Shown: positions 24,235-32,709, counted from the stretch's first letter. The stretch: DNA of 64,000 bases from Micromonospora sp. PLK6-60 (GCF_019890675.1 NZ_JAIOAA010000008.1:124001-188000), one strand, 5' to 3'. Numbers and translations: made by a program. The notes: generated from the sequence alone by a model not told the origin.

Positions 24235-25032
24235 CTAGTGATCATCGAGCAAGGACCGCAACGCGGCAGTTACCTGGGGCCAGGCGGCCGACTCCGGGTC
24301 GATCAATCCGAAATGCTCGCATCCTTGCAGCTCAACAAGGGTGGCGGGGGTGCCGGCGGCGGCTGTGGCGGCGACGTACCGGCGGCTGATGGACAGCGGC
24401 ACCTGACGGTCCTCAGTGCCGTGCATCACTACCGTGCGTGCGCGCGCCGGTACCAACGACCGTGGATCGCTCGTCCGGTACCGGTCCGGGACGTCGTCCG
24501 GGCCGCCGCCGAGCAGCGCGGCCACCGCGCCGGCGTCCAGGTCCAGCCGGTACGCCTCGGCGAGGTCGGCCACCGGGGCGAGCGCCAGCACCCCGCCCAC
24601 CGCCTGCGGGGCGTGCGCGGCGGCGTACAGGGCCAACTGACCGCCGGCGGAGTGACCGATCAGGATCGGCGGGCCGGGCGGCACCAGCCCGGGCAGCGCG
24701 TCGGCCGCGAGTGCGGGCAGCGCCGCCACCCCGGCGAGCACGTCGGTGAGGGTGTGCGGCCAGCCGCCGTCCGGCTGGCCGGTGCGGCGGTACTCCAGCT
24801 GCGCCACGGGATGCCCCAGGGCGGCCAGCGCCGCCGCCAGCGGGCCGGTGTGGGTGCGGTCGTACTCCGCCCGCCAGAACCCGCCGTGCACCACCACCAG
24901 GAGCCGTCCGGCCGGGCCCGGGCCGGCGGGTCGGCGCAGGTCGGCGACCTGGTCCGGGTGGCTGCCGTAGGCGACGGTCACCTCGGGGGCCGGGGCGGGG
25001 CGGGTGAGCACGGCACGTGGGTCGGCGGGCAT
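24235..25032 (-). CDS. Alpha/beta hydrolase, kynurenine-formamidase/esterase type
   Basis: 265 aa. The oxyanion motif HGGFW (residues about 49-53), nucleophile elbow GHSAGG, the acid in MHGTEDRQVP and the His in GCEHFGLIDP make a complete catalytic triad. HGGxW plus GHSAGG is the pattern of bacterial kynurenine formamidases and related acyl hydrolases; no other tryptophan-catabolism gene is near, so the substrate is open. ATG 25032. Confidence 0.85.
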   Translation of the reverse strand: MPADPRAVLTRPAPAPEVTVAYGSHPDQVADLRRPAGPGPAGRLLVVVHGGFWRAEYDRTHTGPLAAALAALGHPVAQLEYRRTGQPDGGWPHTLTDVLAGVAALPALAADALPGLVPPGPPILIGHSAGGQLALYAAAHAPQAVGGVLALAPVADLAEAYRLDLDAGAVAALLGGGPDDVPDRYRTSDPRSLVPARARTVVMHGTEDRQVPLSISRRYVAATAAAGTPATLVELQGCEHFGLIDPESAAWPQVTAALRSLLDDH

Positions 25033-25113
25033 GGCGGCGACGGTAGCGCGTCGCCGGCCGGTCCCACCGCACCGGCCGGGCGGTCCCGGCGCGCAGCCAT
25101 GGCGGCGGTGGGG

Positions 25114-25119
25114 TAAAGA
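25114..25119 (+). promoter_or_regulatory. -10 element of the proteasome activator gene
   Basis: TAAAGA ends eight bases before ATG 25128. This favours ATG 25128 over ATG 25119, which overlaps the box. Confidence 0.45.
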
Positions 25120-25127
25120 TGGGTGCC

Positions 25128-25721
25128 ATGACCGAAGCGCGTGCAGGTGGACAGAACGACGAGCCGGGCCAGGAGGACGCCGGGCACTCCGGCACCGTGG
25201 TGGTGGTCGGCCCGGACGGCCGGCCGGTCGGCACCGTGCAGACCGACGACGGCGGGGGCGAGGACCCGGCCCGCCTGGTCGAGCAGCCCGCCAAGGTGAT
25301 GCGGATCGGCAGCATGATCAAGCAGCTGCTGGAGGAGGTCAAGGCCGCGCCGCTGGACGACGCCAGCCGCAACCGGATGCGGGAGATCCACGAGCGGTCG
25401 ATCGTCGAGCTGAAGGAGGGCCTCGCCCCGGAGCTGCGCGACGAGTTGGAACGGCTCTCGCTGCCCTTCACCGAGGACCAGACGCCCAGCGAGGGCGAGC
25501 TGCGGATCGCCCACGCCCAGCTGGTCGGCTGGCTGGAGGGGCTGTTCCACGGCATCCAGGCCGCCCTGGTCGCCCAGCAGATGGCGGCCCGCATGCAGCT
25601 GGAGCAGATGCGCGGCGGCCGGCAGGCGCTGCCCAGCGGGCCGGGCGGGATGGTGCCCGGCATGCCGGGCATCGGGCAGCCGCCGGGCGGCGAGGGGCAC
25701 AACACCGGCCAGTACCTCTGA
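25128..25721 (+). CDS. bpa: Bacterial proteasome activator Bpa (PafE)
   Basis: 197 aa. Bpa forms a ring that docks on the 20S proteasome and admits unfolded substrates without ATP. Three features support this: the helical core RIGSMIKQLLEEVKAAPLDDASRNRMREIHERS, the second helix pair (ELRIAHAQLVGWLEGLFHGIQAALVAQQMAARMQL), and above all the C-terminal GQYL that inserts into the proteasome alpha-ring pocket. The low-complexity Gly/Pro/Met segment before the tail is a flexible linker. The proteasome subunits are elsewhere. A hairpin follows the stop by eight bases. Confidence 0.92.
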   Translation: MTEARAGGQNDEPGQEDAGHSGTVVVVGPDGRPVGTVQTDDGGGEDPARLVEQPAKVMRIGSMIKQLLEEVKAAPLDDASRNRMREIHERSIVELKEGLAPELRDELERLSLPFTEDQTPSEGELRIAHAQLVGWLEGLFHGIQAALVAQQMAARMQLEQMRGGRQALPSGPGGMVPGMPGIGQPPGGEGHNTGQYL

Positions 25722-25729
25722 TCCCGGGT

Positions 25730-25754
25730 GCGGCGCCGCCGGCCGCGGCGCCGC
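25730..25754. terminator. Hairpin between bpa and the HAD phosphatase gene
   Basis: GCGGCGCCG (25730-25738) pairs with CGGCGCCGC (25746-25754) around a 7-base loop, immediately 3' of both convergent genes. No T-tract. Confidence 0.5.
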
Positions 25755-26573
25755 TCACCCGGCCGGGAAGACCTTCTCCAGGTACGCCGCCACCCCGTCG
25801 TCGGTGTTCGCCGCGGTGACCTCGTCGGCGATCTCCAGCACCGCCGGGTGCGCGTTGGCCACCGCCACCGCCCGGCCGGCCCAGGTCAGCATCGGTACGT
25901 CGTTCGGCATGTCGCCGAAGGCCAGCACGTCCCGCTTGTCGATGCCGTGCCGGGCGCAGTACCAGGCCAGGCCGGCGGCCTTGGTCACCCCGGCGGCGGA
26001 GATCTCCACCAGCCCGCTCCGCGAGGAGTGGGTCGCCTCGGCCAGCCCGGCCAGGGCCCCGGTGATCAGCGCCACGAAGGCGTCCGGGTCCTGCTCGCCG
26101 GCCCGGGCCAGCAGCTTCACCGCCGGCACGGCCAGCAGTTCCTCCGGCGACTCGATCGCCCGGATGGCGTCGGTGTCGGCGTCCCAGCGCAGCGGATAGT
26201 GCGACTCGTGCCGCATCTGCCGGCTGTCCACGATCTCCACCGCGAAGCTGATGTCGGGCACCTCCGCGCGCAGCCGGCGGGCCACCTCGGCGAGCAGCTC
26301 CGGGGCGAGCGGGTCGGCGCGCAGCACCTCGTCGGTGTGCGGGTCGTAGACCACCGCCCCGTTCGCGCAGATCGCCGGGAGCGGGGCGTCGAGCTGGTCG
26401 TACACCAGCTTCAGCCAGCGGATGGGGCGGCCGGTGACCAGCACGACCGGCGTGCCCTCGGCGGTGATCCGCTTCAGCACCGCGGCGGTGCGCGGGGTGA
26501 TCCGGGCGTCGTCGTCGAGGAGTGTGCCGTCGATGTCGCTGGCGACCAGGCGGGGTGGTGAGGGAGCCATCAT
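25755..26573 (-). CDS. HAD-superfamily Cof-type phosphatase 1
   Basis: 272 aa. Class IIB HAD hydrolase: motif I LVASDIDGTLLDDD with the nucleophile Asp, motif II VVLVTGR, cap domain with AICANGAVVYD, motif III Lys in GVTKAAGLAW, and motif IV LAFGDMPNDVPML. Such enzymes dephosphorylate sugar phosphates or flavin nucleotides. The start ATG 26573 overlaps the stop of the upstream paralogue (ATGA), so the two phosphatases are translated in tandem; ATG 26570 is the next codon. Confidence 0.9.
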   Translation of the reverse strand: MMAPSPPRLVASDIDGTLLDDDARITPRTAAVLKRITAEGTPVVLVTGRPIRWLKLVYDQLDAPLPAICANGAVVYDPHTDEVLRADPLAPELLAEVARRLRAEVPDISFAVEIVDSRQMRHESHYPLRWDADTDAIRAIESPEELLAVPAVKLLARAGEQDPDAFVALITGALAGLAEATHSSRSGLVEISAAGVTKAAGLAWYCARHGIDKRDVLAFGDMPNDVPMLTWAGRAVAVANAHPAVLEIADEVTAANTDDGVAAYLEKVFPAG

Positions 26574-27391
26574 CGGGACAGTAGTCGGTCCAGGTAGACC
26601 GCGACGCCGTCGTCGTCGTTGCGCAGGGTGATCTCGTCCGCGGCGGCCCGGACGTCGGGGTGCGCGTTGGCCACCGCGACCCGCGCCCAGCCGGCCCAGC
26701 CGAACATCGGCAGGTCGTTGGGCATGTCGCCGAAGACGAGCACCTCGGCCGGGTCGACGCCGAGCCGGGCGGCGACGACGCTGAGCCCGGTGGCCTTGTC
26801 CACCCCGGGCGGGCAGATCTCCACGAAGCCCAGGCCGGCCTGGGTGAGCGTGGCCACCTCGGCGGGGACGATCCGGCGGGCGGTGGCCAGCAGCTCGTCC
26901 ACGTGGTGGTCGGCGGTCCGGACGAACGCCTTGATCACATCGCAGGAGAGGCATTCGGCGCGGCTGCGCTCCTCGAACAGGTCCGGGTAGGGCCAGCTCG
27001 GGTGGTAGTCGCCCCAGAGCGGCGCGTCCTGCTCGCCGGACGCCTCCACCATCACGGTCAGCGGGCCCACCTCGGCCTCCAGGTCGGCCAGCAGTCCGGC
27101 CAGCACCTCGCCGCGCAGCCGCTCGTCGCGCAGCAGCACCGGGCCCGCCGGGTCGCTCTGGTCCACCACGCAGCCGCCGCCGGCCATCACCAGGAAGTCC
27201 GCGGCCCGGATGTCGTTGCGGGTCAGCTCCTTCAACCGCGGGCCGCGGCCGGTCGCGCCGACGACCGGAATACCGGCGGCCCGCACCCGGTCCAGCACCC
27301 CATGGGTGTACGCCGACACGGTGTCGTCGCTGCGCACCAGCGTCCCGTCGAGGTCGGTGGCGATCAGTTTGGGCAGTCCCGGGCGGGTCAT
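26570..27391 (-). CDS. HAD-superfamily Cof-type phosphatase 2
   Basis: 273 aa, paralogous to the gene that follows it. Motif I is LIATDLDGTLVRSD, motif II VVGATGR, cap-domain MAGGGCVVD, motif III GVDKATGLSVVAARLG and motif IV VFGDMPNDLPMFGWAG. The two proteins share overall order and the MPND block but differ in the cap, which selects substrate, suggesting duplication followed by specialisation. ATG 27391 has AAGGAGGAG immediately upstream, the strongest ribosome site in this part of the window. Confidence 0.9.
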   Translation of the reverse strand: MTRPGLPKLIATDLDGTLVRSDDTVSAYTHGVLDRVRAAGIPVVGATGRGPRLKELTRNDIRAADFLVMAGGGCVVDQSDPAGPVLLRDERLRGEVLAGLLADLEAEVGPLTVMVEASGEQDAPLWGDYHPSWPYPDLFEERSRAECLSCDVIKAFVRTADHHVDELLATARRIVPAEVATLTQAGLGFVEICPPGVDKATGLSVVAARLGVDPAEVLVFGDMPNDLPMFGWAGWARVAVANAHPDVRAAADEITLRNDDDGVAVYLDRLLSR

Positions 27392-27563
27392 GGCTCCTCC
27401 TTCGCCCGCCGCCGTCACGCCGGCCGCTCTGGTCGTCGGTGCCTCGACCGACCAACGGCGGGCAGCAACCGTACCTCGCGGAAGGGACGGCAACCACGGC
27501 TTCCCGGCGAATCGGGCACCAACGGCCGGCGACCGTCCCGTGACCTGCGGGTTCCGTCCGAGC

Positions 27564-27637
27564 GGGCCGTCAGCGGGGCGGCTCGGGGTGGGCGAACGGC
27601 GGGCCGTCAGCGGGGCGGCTCGGGGTGGGCGAACGGC
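27564..27637. repeat. Perfect 37-bp tandem duplication at the 3' end of a membrane-protein gene
   Basis: 27564-27600 and 27601-27637 are identical. The second copy includes the stop codon and last ten codons of the gene at 27607-28362; the first is the same sequence lying beyond the stop. Perfect identity suggests a recent slippage or unequal-crossover event. Confidence 0.9.
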
Positions 27638-28362
27638 GCGGCCGGCTGCACGGTCAGGTCGGCGGGAGCGAGCGGCTCGTCCGGGTCGGCGGCCCCGGGG
27701 CGCCGCCACCCGCCGGTCGCCTCCCCCGGCTCGGGCTCCCCGGCCCCGCCGTCGGGCGCGGGGACGGCGGGCTCCGCTGCGGGCCCGCCGGCCCGGCCGG
27801 CCAGGTGCAGCGCCGCCGCGAGCAGCAGGGTGGCCAGGAACGCCATGGTCAGCCCGCGCCCGTACTCGGCCCGGTAGCCGTCGTCGGAGGAGAAGTAGAA
27901 CGTGCGGTCGGCCAGGCCGTCGAGGGAGAGCGCGTGCGCGGTCAGCACCGCCGCCACGGCCACGGCGAGGGCCAGCCCGGCCACCCGGGCGTTGGGGCGT
28001 ACGGCCGCCGTGCCGCGTAGCGCGAGCGCCACCGCGACGGCGAGCCCGAGCAGGCCGGCCAGGTAGCCGATGCCGAACCCGCCGATGTCCCCGACCCCGT
28101 TGGGCACCCGGACCGTCTGGTTGCCCTCCGGGCCGCCGTTGGGCAGGGTCAGCACCACCCATTCCCCGACCAGCGAGGCGATCGCCGCCGCCGCGCCCAG
28201 GCCGGCCAGCGCCAGGGGCAGCCGGTGGTCCCGGGTGAGCGCCGCGAGCGAGGGCCGTCGGCGTGGCTGCTCCGGCCGGCCGGGCTCGTCCGGGCCCCAC
28301 TCGACGACGGCCGTGCCGTCGGCCCGGTTGTCCTGCCGGGGGATGGGGAGATCCTGGGACAT
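27607..28362 (-). CDS. Four-helix membrane protein of unknown function
   Basis: 251 aa. A hydrophilic N-terminus (about 45 residues), helices near residues 50-70, 95-113, 125-143 and 172-190, and a Pro/Ala/Glu-rich cytoplasmic tail. A conserved-looking extracellular stretch between helices 1 and 2 reads TLPNGGPEGNQTVRVPNGVGDIGGFG. I do not recognise a family. Strand codon bias and an ATG preceded by GGAGGTGG support it as real. Divergent from the OsmC gene. Its 3' end carries the 37-bp duplication. Confidence 0.75.
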   Translation of the reverse strand: MSQDLPIPRQDNRADGTAVVEWGPDEPGRPEQPRRRPSLAALTRDHRLPLALAGLGAAAAIASLVGEWVVLTLPNGGPEGNQTVRVPNGVGDIGGFGIGYLAGLLGLAVAVALALRGTAAVRPNARVAGLALAVAVAAVLTAHALSLDGLADRTFYFSSDDGYRAEYGRGLTMAFLATLLLAAALHLAGRAGGPAAEPAVPAPDGGAGEPEPGEATGGWRRPGAADPDEPLAPADLTVQPAAPFAHPEPPR

Positions 28363-28476
28363 CGGCCACCTCCGCGCTCGCGGGCCTGCGTCGAATCATG
28401 ACACAGCCGGTACGGCGCGACCGGGACGCGGATCGGCCGTCGGGCCGGGTCGGTCGCCGCGGACCGCCGTTTCGGT

Positions 28477-28482
28477 TAGCGT
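28477..28482 (+). promoter_or_regulatory. -10 element of the OsmC gene
   Basis: TAGCGT ends seven bases before ATG 28490; leaderless geometry. Confidence 0.5.
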
Positions 28483-28489
28483 CGGTGGC

Positions 28490-28921
28490 ATGCCTATCCG
28501 TACCGCTTCCGCACGTTGGCAGGGCAACCTCACCGAGGGTGCCGGCACCCTCCGCACCGGCAAGGGCGGGCTGGAGGGGAACTACTCCTTCAAGTCCCGC
28601 TTCGAGGAGGGCGAGGGGACCAACCCCGAGGAGCTGATCGGCGCCGCGCACGCCGCCTGCTACTCGATGGCCTTCTCCAAGGCGCTGGCCGACGCCGGCG
28701 CGACCCCCACCTCGGTGGAGACCACCGCCAAGGTGCACTTCGACAAGACCGACGCCGGGATGACGGTGACCGCCATCGACCTGGAGACGGTCGGTCAGGT
28801 CCCGGGCATCGACGAGGCGCAGTTCGGCAAGCTGGCCGAGGCGGCCAAGGAGAACTGCCCGATCTCCCGGCTGCTCTCCCCGGGCGCGACGATCAACCTG
28901 AACGCCCGACTGGCCTCCTGA
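28490..28921 (+). CDS. OsmC family peroxiredoxin
   Basis: 143 aa. OsmC/Ohr proteins reduce organic hydroperoxides with two cysteines. Here the peroxidatic Cys is in AAHAACYSMAFSKAL (about residue 59) and the resolving Cys in KENCPISRLLS (about 124), with the GTNPEELIGAAHA motif of the OsmC branch. Length and both cysteines are intact, so it should be active. In several actinobacteria such genes respond to osmotic or peroxide stress; the promoter here shows no obvious OhrR operator. Confidence 0.92.
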   Translation: MPIRTASARWQGNLTEGAGTLRTGKGGLEGNYSFKSRFEEGEGTNPEELIGAAHAACYSMAFSKALADAGATPTSVETTAKVHFDKTDAGMTVTAIDLETVGQVPGIDEAQFGKLAEAAKENCPISRLLSPGATINLNARLAS

Positions 28922-28999
28922 CCACCGCCGACGGTCCGGGACCGCCCCTGGTCCCGGGCCGCGGCCCGTAGGCCGGCTGCCGGTGGCCGTGGCTCGGGG

Positions 29000-29005
29000 C
29001 AGAAT
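29000..29005 (+). promoter_or_regulatory. -10 element of the metallopeptidase gene
   Basis: CAGAAT ends seven bases before GTG 29013, which is the reason for choosing that codon over ATG 29004, which lies within the box. Confidence 0.4.
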
Positions 29006-29012
29006 GGCGGGC

Positions 29013-29366
29013 GTGGCCGTCGAGATGAGCCGGGAACGCTTCGAGGAACTGGTCGGTGACGCCCTCGACGAGGTGCCCGCTGAGCTGCTCGCGCTGATGA
29101 ACAACGTGGTCATCCTGGTGGAGGACGATCCGCCGCCGGAGGACCCGGATCTGCTCGGCCTGTACGAGGGGCACGCGCTGACCGACCGGGGCTGGGACTA
29201 CGCGGGGGTGCTGCCGGACCGGATCTTCCTCTACCGCCACCCGATCCTGCGGATCTGCGACACCGACGACGACGTCGTCGACGAGGTGGCGGTGACCGTG
29301 GTGCACGAGATCGCCCACCACTTCGGCATCGACGACGTGCGGCTGCACGAGCTGGGCTGGGGCTGA
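29013..29366 (+). CDS. Metallopeptidase family protein (zincin, DUF1025-like)
   Basis: 117 aa minimal zincin. The zinc site is HEIAHHFGIDD near the C-terminus (HExxH plus downstream acidic residue), with LVEDDPPPEDPDLLGLYEGHAL and ILRICDTDDDVVDEVAVTVVHE before it, both typical of this small family. Substrates are unknown. GTG 29013 fits a leaderless promoter; ATG 29025 is also possible. Homologues in other actinobacteria sit near pheA, as here. Confidence 0.88.
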   Translation: MAVEMSRERFEELVGDALDEVPAELLALMNNVVILVEDDPPPEDPDLLGLYEGHALTDRGWDYAGVLPDRIFLYRHPILRICDTDDDVVDEVAVTVVHEIAHHFGIDDVRLHELGWG

Positions 29367-29484
29367 CCGTCCGGCCGGTGCCGCCCGTTCGGGCGTCCAG
29401 CGCCGGGCCTGCCGCTCGGCCGATGTCGCCGGTTGCGCTGGTCACCTACCGTTCCGCCAAGAACCGGAACAGGGAGGGAACCCC

Positions 29485-30201
29485 ATGCGCAGCGCGCTGT
29501 TCTCCGCGGAGAACCTGGAGAAGGAGTCCGCCCAGCCCGGCATGCGGCTGCAGAACTCCAAGATGCTCAAGATCGAGCTGAACGGCGAGGCGATGGCCCG
29601 GGTCGGCTCGATGGTCGCCTACCAGGGGCAGGTGCAGTTCCAGGCGCTCGGCTCGGGCGGCATCGGCAAGTTCATCAAGCAGCGTCTCACCGGTGAGGGC
29701 GTGCCGCTGATGAAGATCAGCGGGCGGGGTGACGTGTTCCTCGCCGAGCTGAGCAAGGACGTGCACGTGATCGACCTGGAGCCGGGCGACGCCCTCTCCA
29801 TCAACGGCTCCAGCGTGCTGGCCTTCGACTCCACCCTCCAGTACGACATCCGGATGGTGGGCGGCGCGGGGATGGCCTCCTCGGGCCTGTTCAACTGCGT
29901 CTTCTCCGGCCACGGCCGGATCGCGATCACCACCCGGGGCACGCCCGTGGTGCTCAACGTCGACCAGCCGACGTACGTGGACCCGCAGGCGGCGGTCTGC
30001 TGGTCGGCGAGCCTGCAGACCGGCTACCACCGGGCCGACCAGCTCGGCCTGGGCACCCTGCTGGGCCGCAGCACGGGTGAGGCGTTCACGATGAGCTTCG
30101 CCGGCCAGGGCTTCGTGGTCGTCCAGCCCTCCGAGGAACCCCCCGTCCAGGGCAGCGGCACCCAACAACAGGGCGGCCTCCTCAACAACCTCATCTCCTG
30201 A
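29485..30201 (+). CDS. AIM24 family protein
   Basis: 238 aa beta-rich protein. QNSKMLKIELNGEAMARVGSMVAYQG, GKFIKQRLTGEGVPLMKISGRGDVFLAE, VHVIDLEPGDALSINGSSVLAFDSTLQYDIRMVGG and GLFNCVFSGHGRIAITTRGTPVVL are characteristic of the AIM24/YcgM-type family, whose mitochondrial namesake helps maintain inner-membrane structure. The bacterial role is unknown. ATG 29485 has AGGGAGGGA upstream. The C-terminal 25 residues are a Gln/Gly-rich tail. A strong bidirectional hairpin follows. Confidence 0.87.
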   Translation: MRSALFSAENLEKESAQPGMRLQNSKMLKIELNGEAMARVGSMVAYQGQVQFQALGSGGIGKFIKQRLTGEGVPLMKISGRGDVFLAELSKDVHVIDLEPGDALSINGSSVLAFDSTLQYDIRMVGGAGMASSGLFNCVFSGHGRIAITTRGTPVVLNVDQPTYVDPQAAVCWSASLQTGYHRADQLGLGTLLGRSTGEAFTMSFAGQGFVVVQPSEEPPVQGSGTQQQGGLLNNLIS

Positions 30202-30223
30202 CGCCACCCCTGCGGAGACTCGC

Positions 30224-30284
30224 GTTGATCATGAAGTTTGCGTCGCCAGAGCGGCCGATCCGCGACGCAAACTTCATGATCAAC
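30224..30284. terminator. 23-bp perfect inverted repeat between AIM24 and pheA
   Basis: Arms 30224-30246 and 30262-30284 pair perfectly around a 15-base loop. The core TTGATCATGAAGTTTGCG is AT-rich relative to the surroundings. Positioned between convergent genes, it is well placed as a bidirectional terminator. Similar GATCATGAAGTT hairpins are, from memory, common between genes in Micromonospora. Confidence 0.75.
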
Positions 30285-30304
30285 CCATCGAGGTGGGGCC
30301 TCGG

Positions 30305-31261
30305 TCAGGTGAGGTGGCCGGTGCGGAGGCGGGCGAGCCAGGCGGCGGCGTCGGCGTAGTCGGTGTCGGAGAGGCCGGCCGGGGCGGGGATCGGACGGTC
30401 GGTCGAGCCGTCCAGCCAGCGGTGCCGGGGGTACGAGCCGAGGAACCGTACGTCGGCGCAGACCCGGCGCAGCCCCTGCAACGCCTCGCCGAGCCGGACG
30501 TCCGCCACGTGCCCGGTGCAGTCGAGGAAGAAGACGTACCGGCCGAGCGCCTCGCCGGTCGGGCGGGACTCGATCCGGGTCAGGTTCACCCCGCGTACGG
30601 CCAGCTCCATCAGCACCGACAGCAGCGCGCCCACCCGGTCGTGGGCGATGTAGACGGCCAGCGAGGTGACGTCGTCGCCGGTCGGCGGGGGCGGCGACCC
30701 GGGGCGGGAGACCAGCACGAACCGGGTCACCGCGTCGGCGTGGTCGGCGATCTTGTCGGCCACCACCTCCAGCCGGTGCCGGGCGGCGCCGACCGGGGCG
30801 CAGATCGCCGCGTCGAACTCGCCGGTGGCGGCGCCGGAGGCGGCCGCGCCGTTGGAGAGCACGTCCACCACCGTCGCGTCGGGCAGCCACTCCCGCAACC
30901 AGCCCCGGCACTGGGTGGACGCCTGCGGGTGCGCCGCCACCGAGCGGATCGCGCCCAGCGGCGTCCCCGGCCGGGCGCCGAGCACGAACTCCACCGGCAG
31001 GACCACCTCGCGGGTGATCACCAGCGGGCTGCCCTCGGCCAGCTCGTCGAGGGTCACCCCGACCGCCCCGCCGATCGAGTTCTCCAGCGGCACCAGGGCG
31101 GCGTCGGCGTCCCCGGCCCGGACGGCCTCCAGCGCCTCACCCACGCTGCGGGCGGGCGTCCGGCTGCCCCGGTCGGCGGCGGACACGGTACGCAGCGCCT
31201 GCTCGGCGAAGGTGCCCTCGGGCCCGAGATAGACGAAGCGGGTCGGCGGTGTTCCCGGCAT
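30305..31261 (-). CDS. pheA: Prephenate dehydratase PheA
   Basis: 318 aa. Converts prephenate to phenylpyruvate in phenylalanine synthesis. The catalytic domain opens with RFVYLGPEGTFAEQALR, contains PLENSIGGAVG and the DAVTRFVLV segment with the Thr-Arg-Phe motif; the C-terminal ACT domain (VGALLSVLMELAVRGVNLTRIESRPTGEALGRYVFFLDC) carries the ESRP signature for allosteric phenylalanine binding. Start ATG 31261 follows a TAGGCT box by seven bases. No other aromatic pathway gene is adjacent. Confidence 0.95.
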   Translation of the reverse strand: MPGTPPTRFVYLGPEGTFAEQALRTVSAADRGSRTPARSVGEALEAVRAGDADAALVPLENSIGGAVGVTLDELAEGSPLVITREVVLPVEFVLGARPGTPLGAIRSVAAHPQASTQCRGWLREWLPDATVVDVLSNGAAASGAATGEFDAAICAPVGAARHRLEVVADKIADHADAVTRFVLVSRPGSPPPPTGDDVTSLAVYIAHDRVGALLSVLMELAVRGVNLTRIESRPTGEALGRYVFFLDCTGHVADVRLGEALQGLRRVCADVRFLGSYPRHRWLDGSTDRPIPAPAGLSDTDYADAAAWLARLRTGHLT

Positions 31262-31268
31262 GCCGACC

Positions 31269-31274
31269 AGCCTA
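31269..31274 (-). promoter_or_regulatory. -10 element of pheA
   Basis: TAGGCT on the - strand, seven bases before ATG 31261, leaderless geometry. It overlaps the last codon and stop region of the lipoprotein gene at 31272. Confidence 0.5.
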
Positions 31275-31958
31275 CGCACCGGGTGCGTTCGGCAGGTCCG
31301 GGTCGCAGGCCAGCGCCCGAATGCCGGGCGGCGCGTCGGCGGCGACCCGGGGGCTGCACACGTCGGTGCCGGCGGTGACCAGCGTCAGCCCGCCCGCGCC
31401 GTTGCGGGTGACCGCCTGGAGTTCCTCGTGCCCGGTCACCTCGAGGGTGGTGTACTGCCAGTCGTCCGCGCAGAGCGGCCCGAGCGTCACCCGGACCGCG
31501 ACGTCGCGGGAGAGCACCCGGGCCGAGCCGCGCAGCAGGGAGATCACCGTGCTGCCGGTCGGGCGGCCCGGGCACGGGTTCACCACCGGCGGCGGTGGCG
31601 GAGTCGGCACGGCCGCCCCGGTGGGGCCGGGCAGCGCCGGCGAGGTCGGCGGGAGGCTCATCCCACCCCCGTAGGGCGGCAGGCCCGCCCCGGCCGGCGG
31701 CACACCGGTCCCTGCGCCGAACGGCGGAAGCCCGTCCGCGGCCGGCGGGAAGCCGGTGCCGCCCGGAGCCGGCGTCGGCCAGCCGGTCGCGCCGTCCGGC
31801 GCGAGGGTCGGGGTGCTGGACGGGACGGGCGCCGTGGCGGGCCGACCGGCGTCGCGCTGCGGCGGCGGGGCGCCGCAGCCGGCGAGCGGCACGGCGGCGA
31901 GCAGCGCGCAGACGGCCAGACGGGGTACGGCCCGGCGGGCCGGTGGGGTGAGCGGCAT
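31272..31958 (-). CDS. Secreted lipoprotein with Pro/Gly-rich linker
   Basis: 228 aa. N-terminal signal RLAVCALLAAVPLAGC is a clear lipobox. A long Pro/Gly/Thr linker (residues about 32-115) leads to a small beta-rich domain with three cysteines (VNPCPGRPTGSTVISLLRGSARVLS, LGPLCADDWQYTTLEVTG, TDVCSPRVAADAPPGIRALACDPD). The WQYTTLEV segment recurs in actinobacterial surface lipoproteins of unknown function. ATG 31958 has GAGGATC about seven bases upstream. It precedes pheA with a 10-base gap, but pheA has its own promoter. Confidence 0.75.
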   Translation of the reverse strand: MPLTPPARRAVPRLAVCALLAAVPLAGCGAPPPQRDAGRPATAPVPSSTPTLAPDGATGWPTPAPGGTGFPPAADGLPPFGAGTGVPPAGAGLPPYGGGMSLPPTSPALPGPTGAAVPTPPPPPVVNPCPGRPTGSTVISLLRGSARVLSRDVAVRVTLGPLCADDWQYTTLEVTGHEELQAVTRNGAGGLTLVTAGTDVCSPRVAADAPPGIRALACDPDLPNAPGA

Positions 31959-32250
31959 CAGCCGATCCTCGGCATCGGGGAGCGTCGTGGTGGCGACTGC
32001 CCATGTTAGGAGGATCGGCGGCCGGGGTGAAGGGCCACGGGCGCCCGGATCGGCTCGGCCCACGTGCCCGGCTGGGCCGGTGCCGCCCGGCTCGGCCCGC
32101 ATGCCCGGCTCGACCCGCGAGCCCGGCTCGGCCAACAGGCCGGCTCGGCCGGTGCCGCTCGGCTCGGCCCGCGTGCCCGGCTCGGCGATGCCGCCCGGCA
32201 CGTGCCGTCCGGTCCGCTCGGGTTCCCCGAGTCGAAACTCGGCGGAGCGA
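31959..32250. repeat. Intergenic region with degenerate GCCCGGCTCGG repeats
   Basis: Between the lipoprotein and PAS genes. The part 32050-32200 holds at least six imperfect copies of GCCCGGCTCGGC at 15-35 base intervals. A TAACAT box at 32003-32008 (- strand) probably serves the lipoprotein gene. No gene is supported. Confidence 0.6.
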
Positions 32251-32709
32251 TCAGACCTCGGAGAAGAAGGTGAGCGAGCCGGCGACGGATCCGTCGTGCA
32301 GCACCGGCGTGGTGATCGCGTCCACGGTGGCGTCGGACGCGCCCTCGGCGGTCGCCTGGACCCGCAGCAGCCCCCGGGCCAGCCGGCCCGAGTGCAGGGC
32401 GAGCAGCGGGGGGATCTTGTCGGTCTCCTGCTCGGTGAGCTCGCCCCGGTTGGCGGTGAAGTCGAGCAGCCGCAGCCCGCCGCCGAGCAGCGGCAGGCCG
32501 ATCATGTCCTCCGGCGCGCCGAGGCAGAGCAGCTCGCAGCCGGAGGCGGAGACCGCCACCACCCGGGTCTCGGCGTCGATCAGCAGGCACGGCTCGGCCG
32601 CCTCGGCGACGATCTCCGACCACCGTTCGAGGCTGTCGAATTCCCGCTCTGTCGAGGTCCGCCCGTCGGGCACGAACACTTCCGAGAGTGAGAGTTCGAC
32701 GTGGGCCAC
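32251..32709 (-). CDS. PAS-domain protein, single domain
   Basis: 152 aa. The region SLERWSEIVAEAAEPCLLIDAETRVVAVSASGCELLCLG followed by LPLLGGGLRLLDFTA and the strand-rich GLLRVQATAEG...ITTPVLHDGSVAGSLTFFSEV has the PAS fold pattern. There is no output domain, so it may sense a signal and act on a partner kinase or sigma regulator; a GAF-PAS histidine kinase lies 4 kb away but linkage is unproven. GTG 32709 has AGGAGG upstream by four bases, which rules out the longer Pro/Arg-rich extension. Confidence 0.75.
   Translation of the reverse strand: MAHVELSLSEVFVPDGRTSTEREFDSLERWSEIVAEAAEPCLLIDAETRVVAVSASGCELLCLGAPEDMIGLPLLGGGLRLLDFTANRGELTEQETDKIPPLLALHSGRLARGLLRVQATAEGASDATVDAITTPVLHDGSVAGSLTFFSEV

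Noticed and set aside
29485..30201. Tellurium-resistance TerD-like protein
   Set aside because: Blocks match AIM24 better: no Asp-rich TerD calcium motifs.
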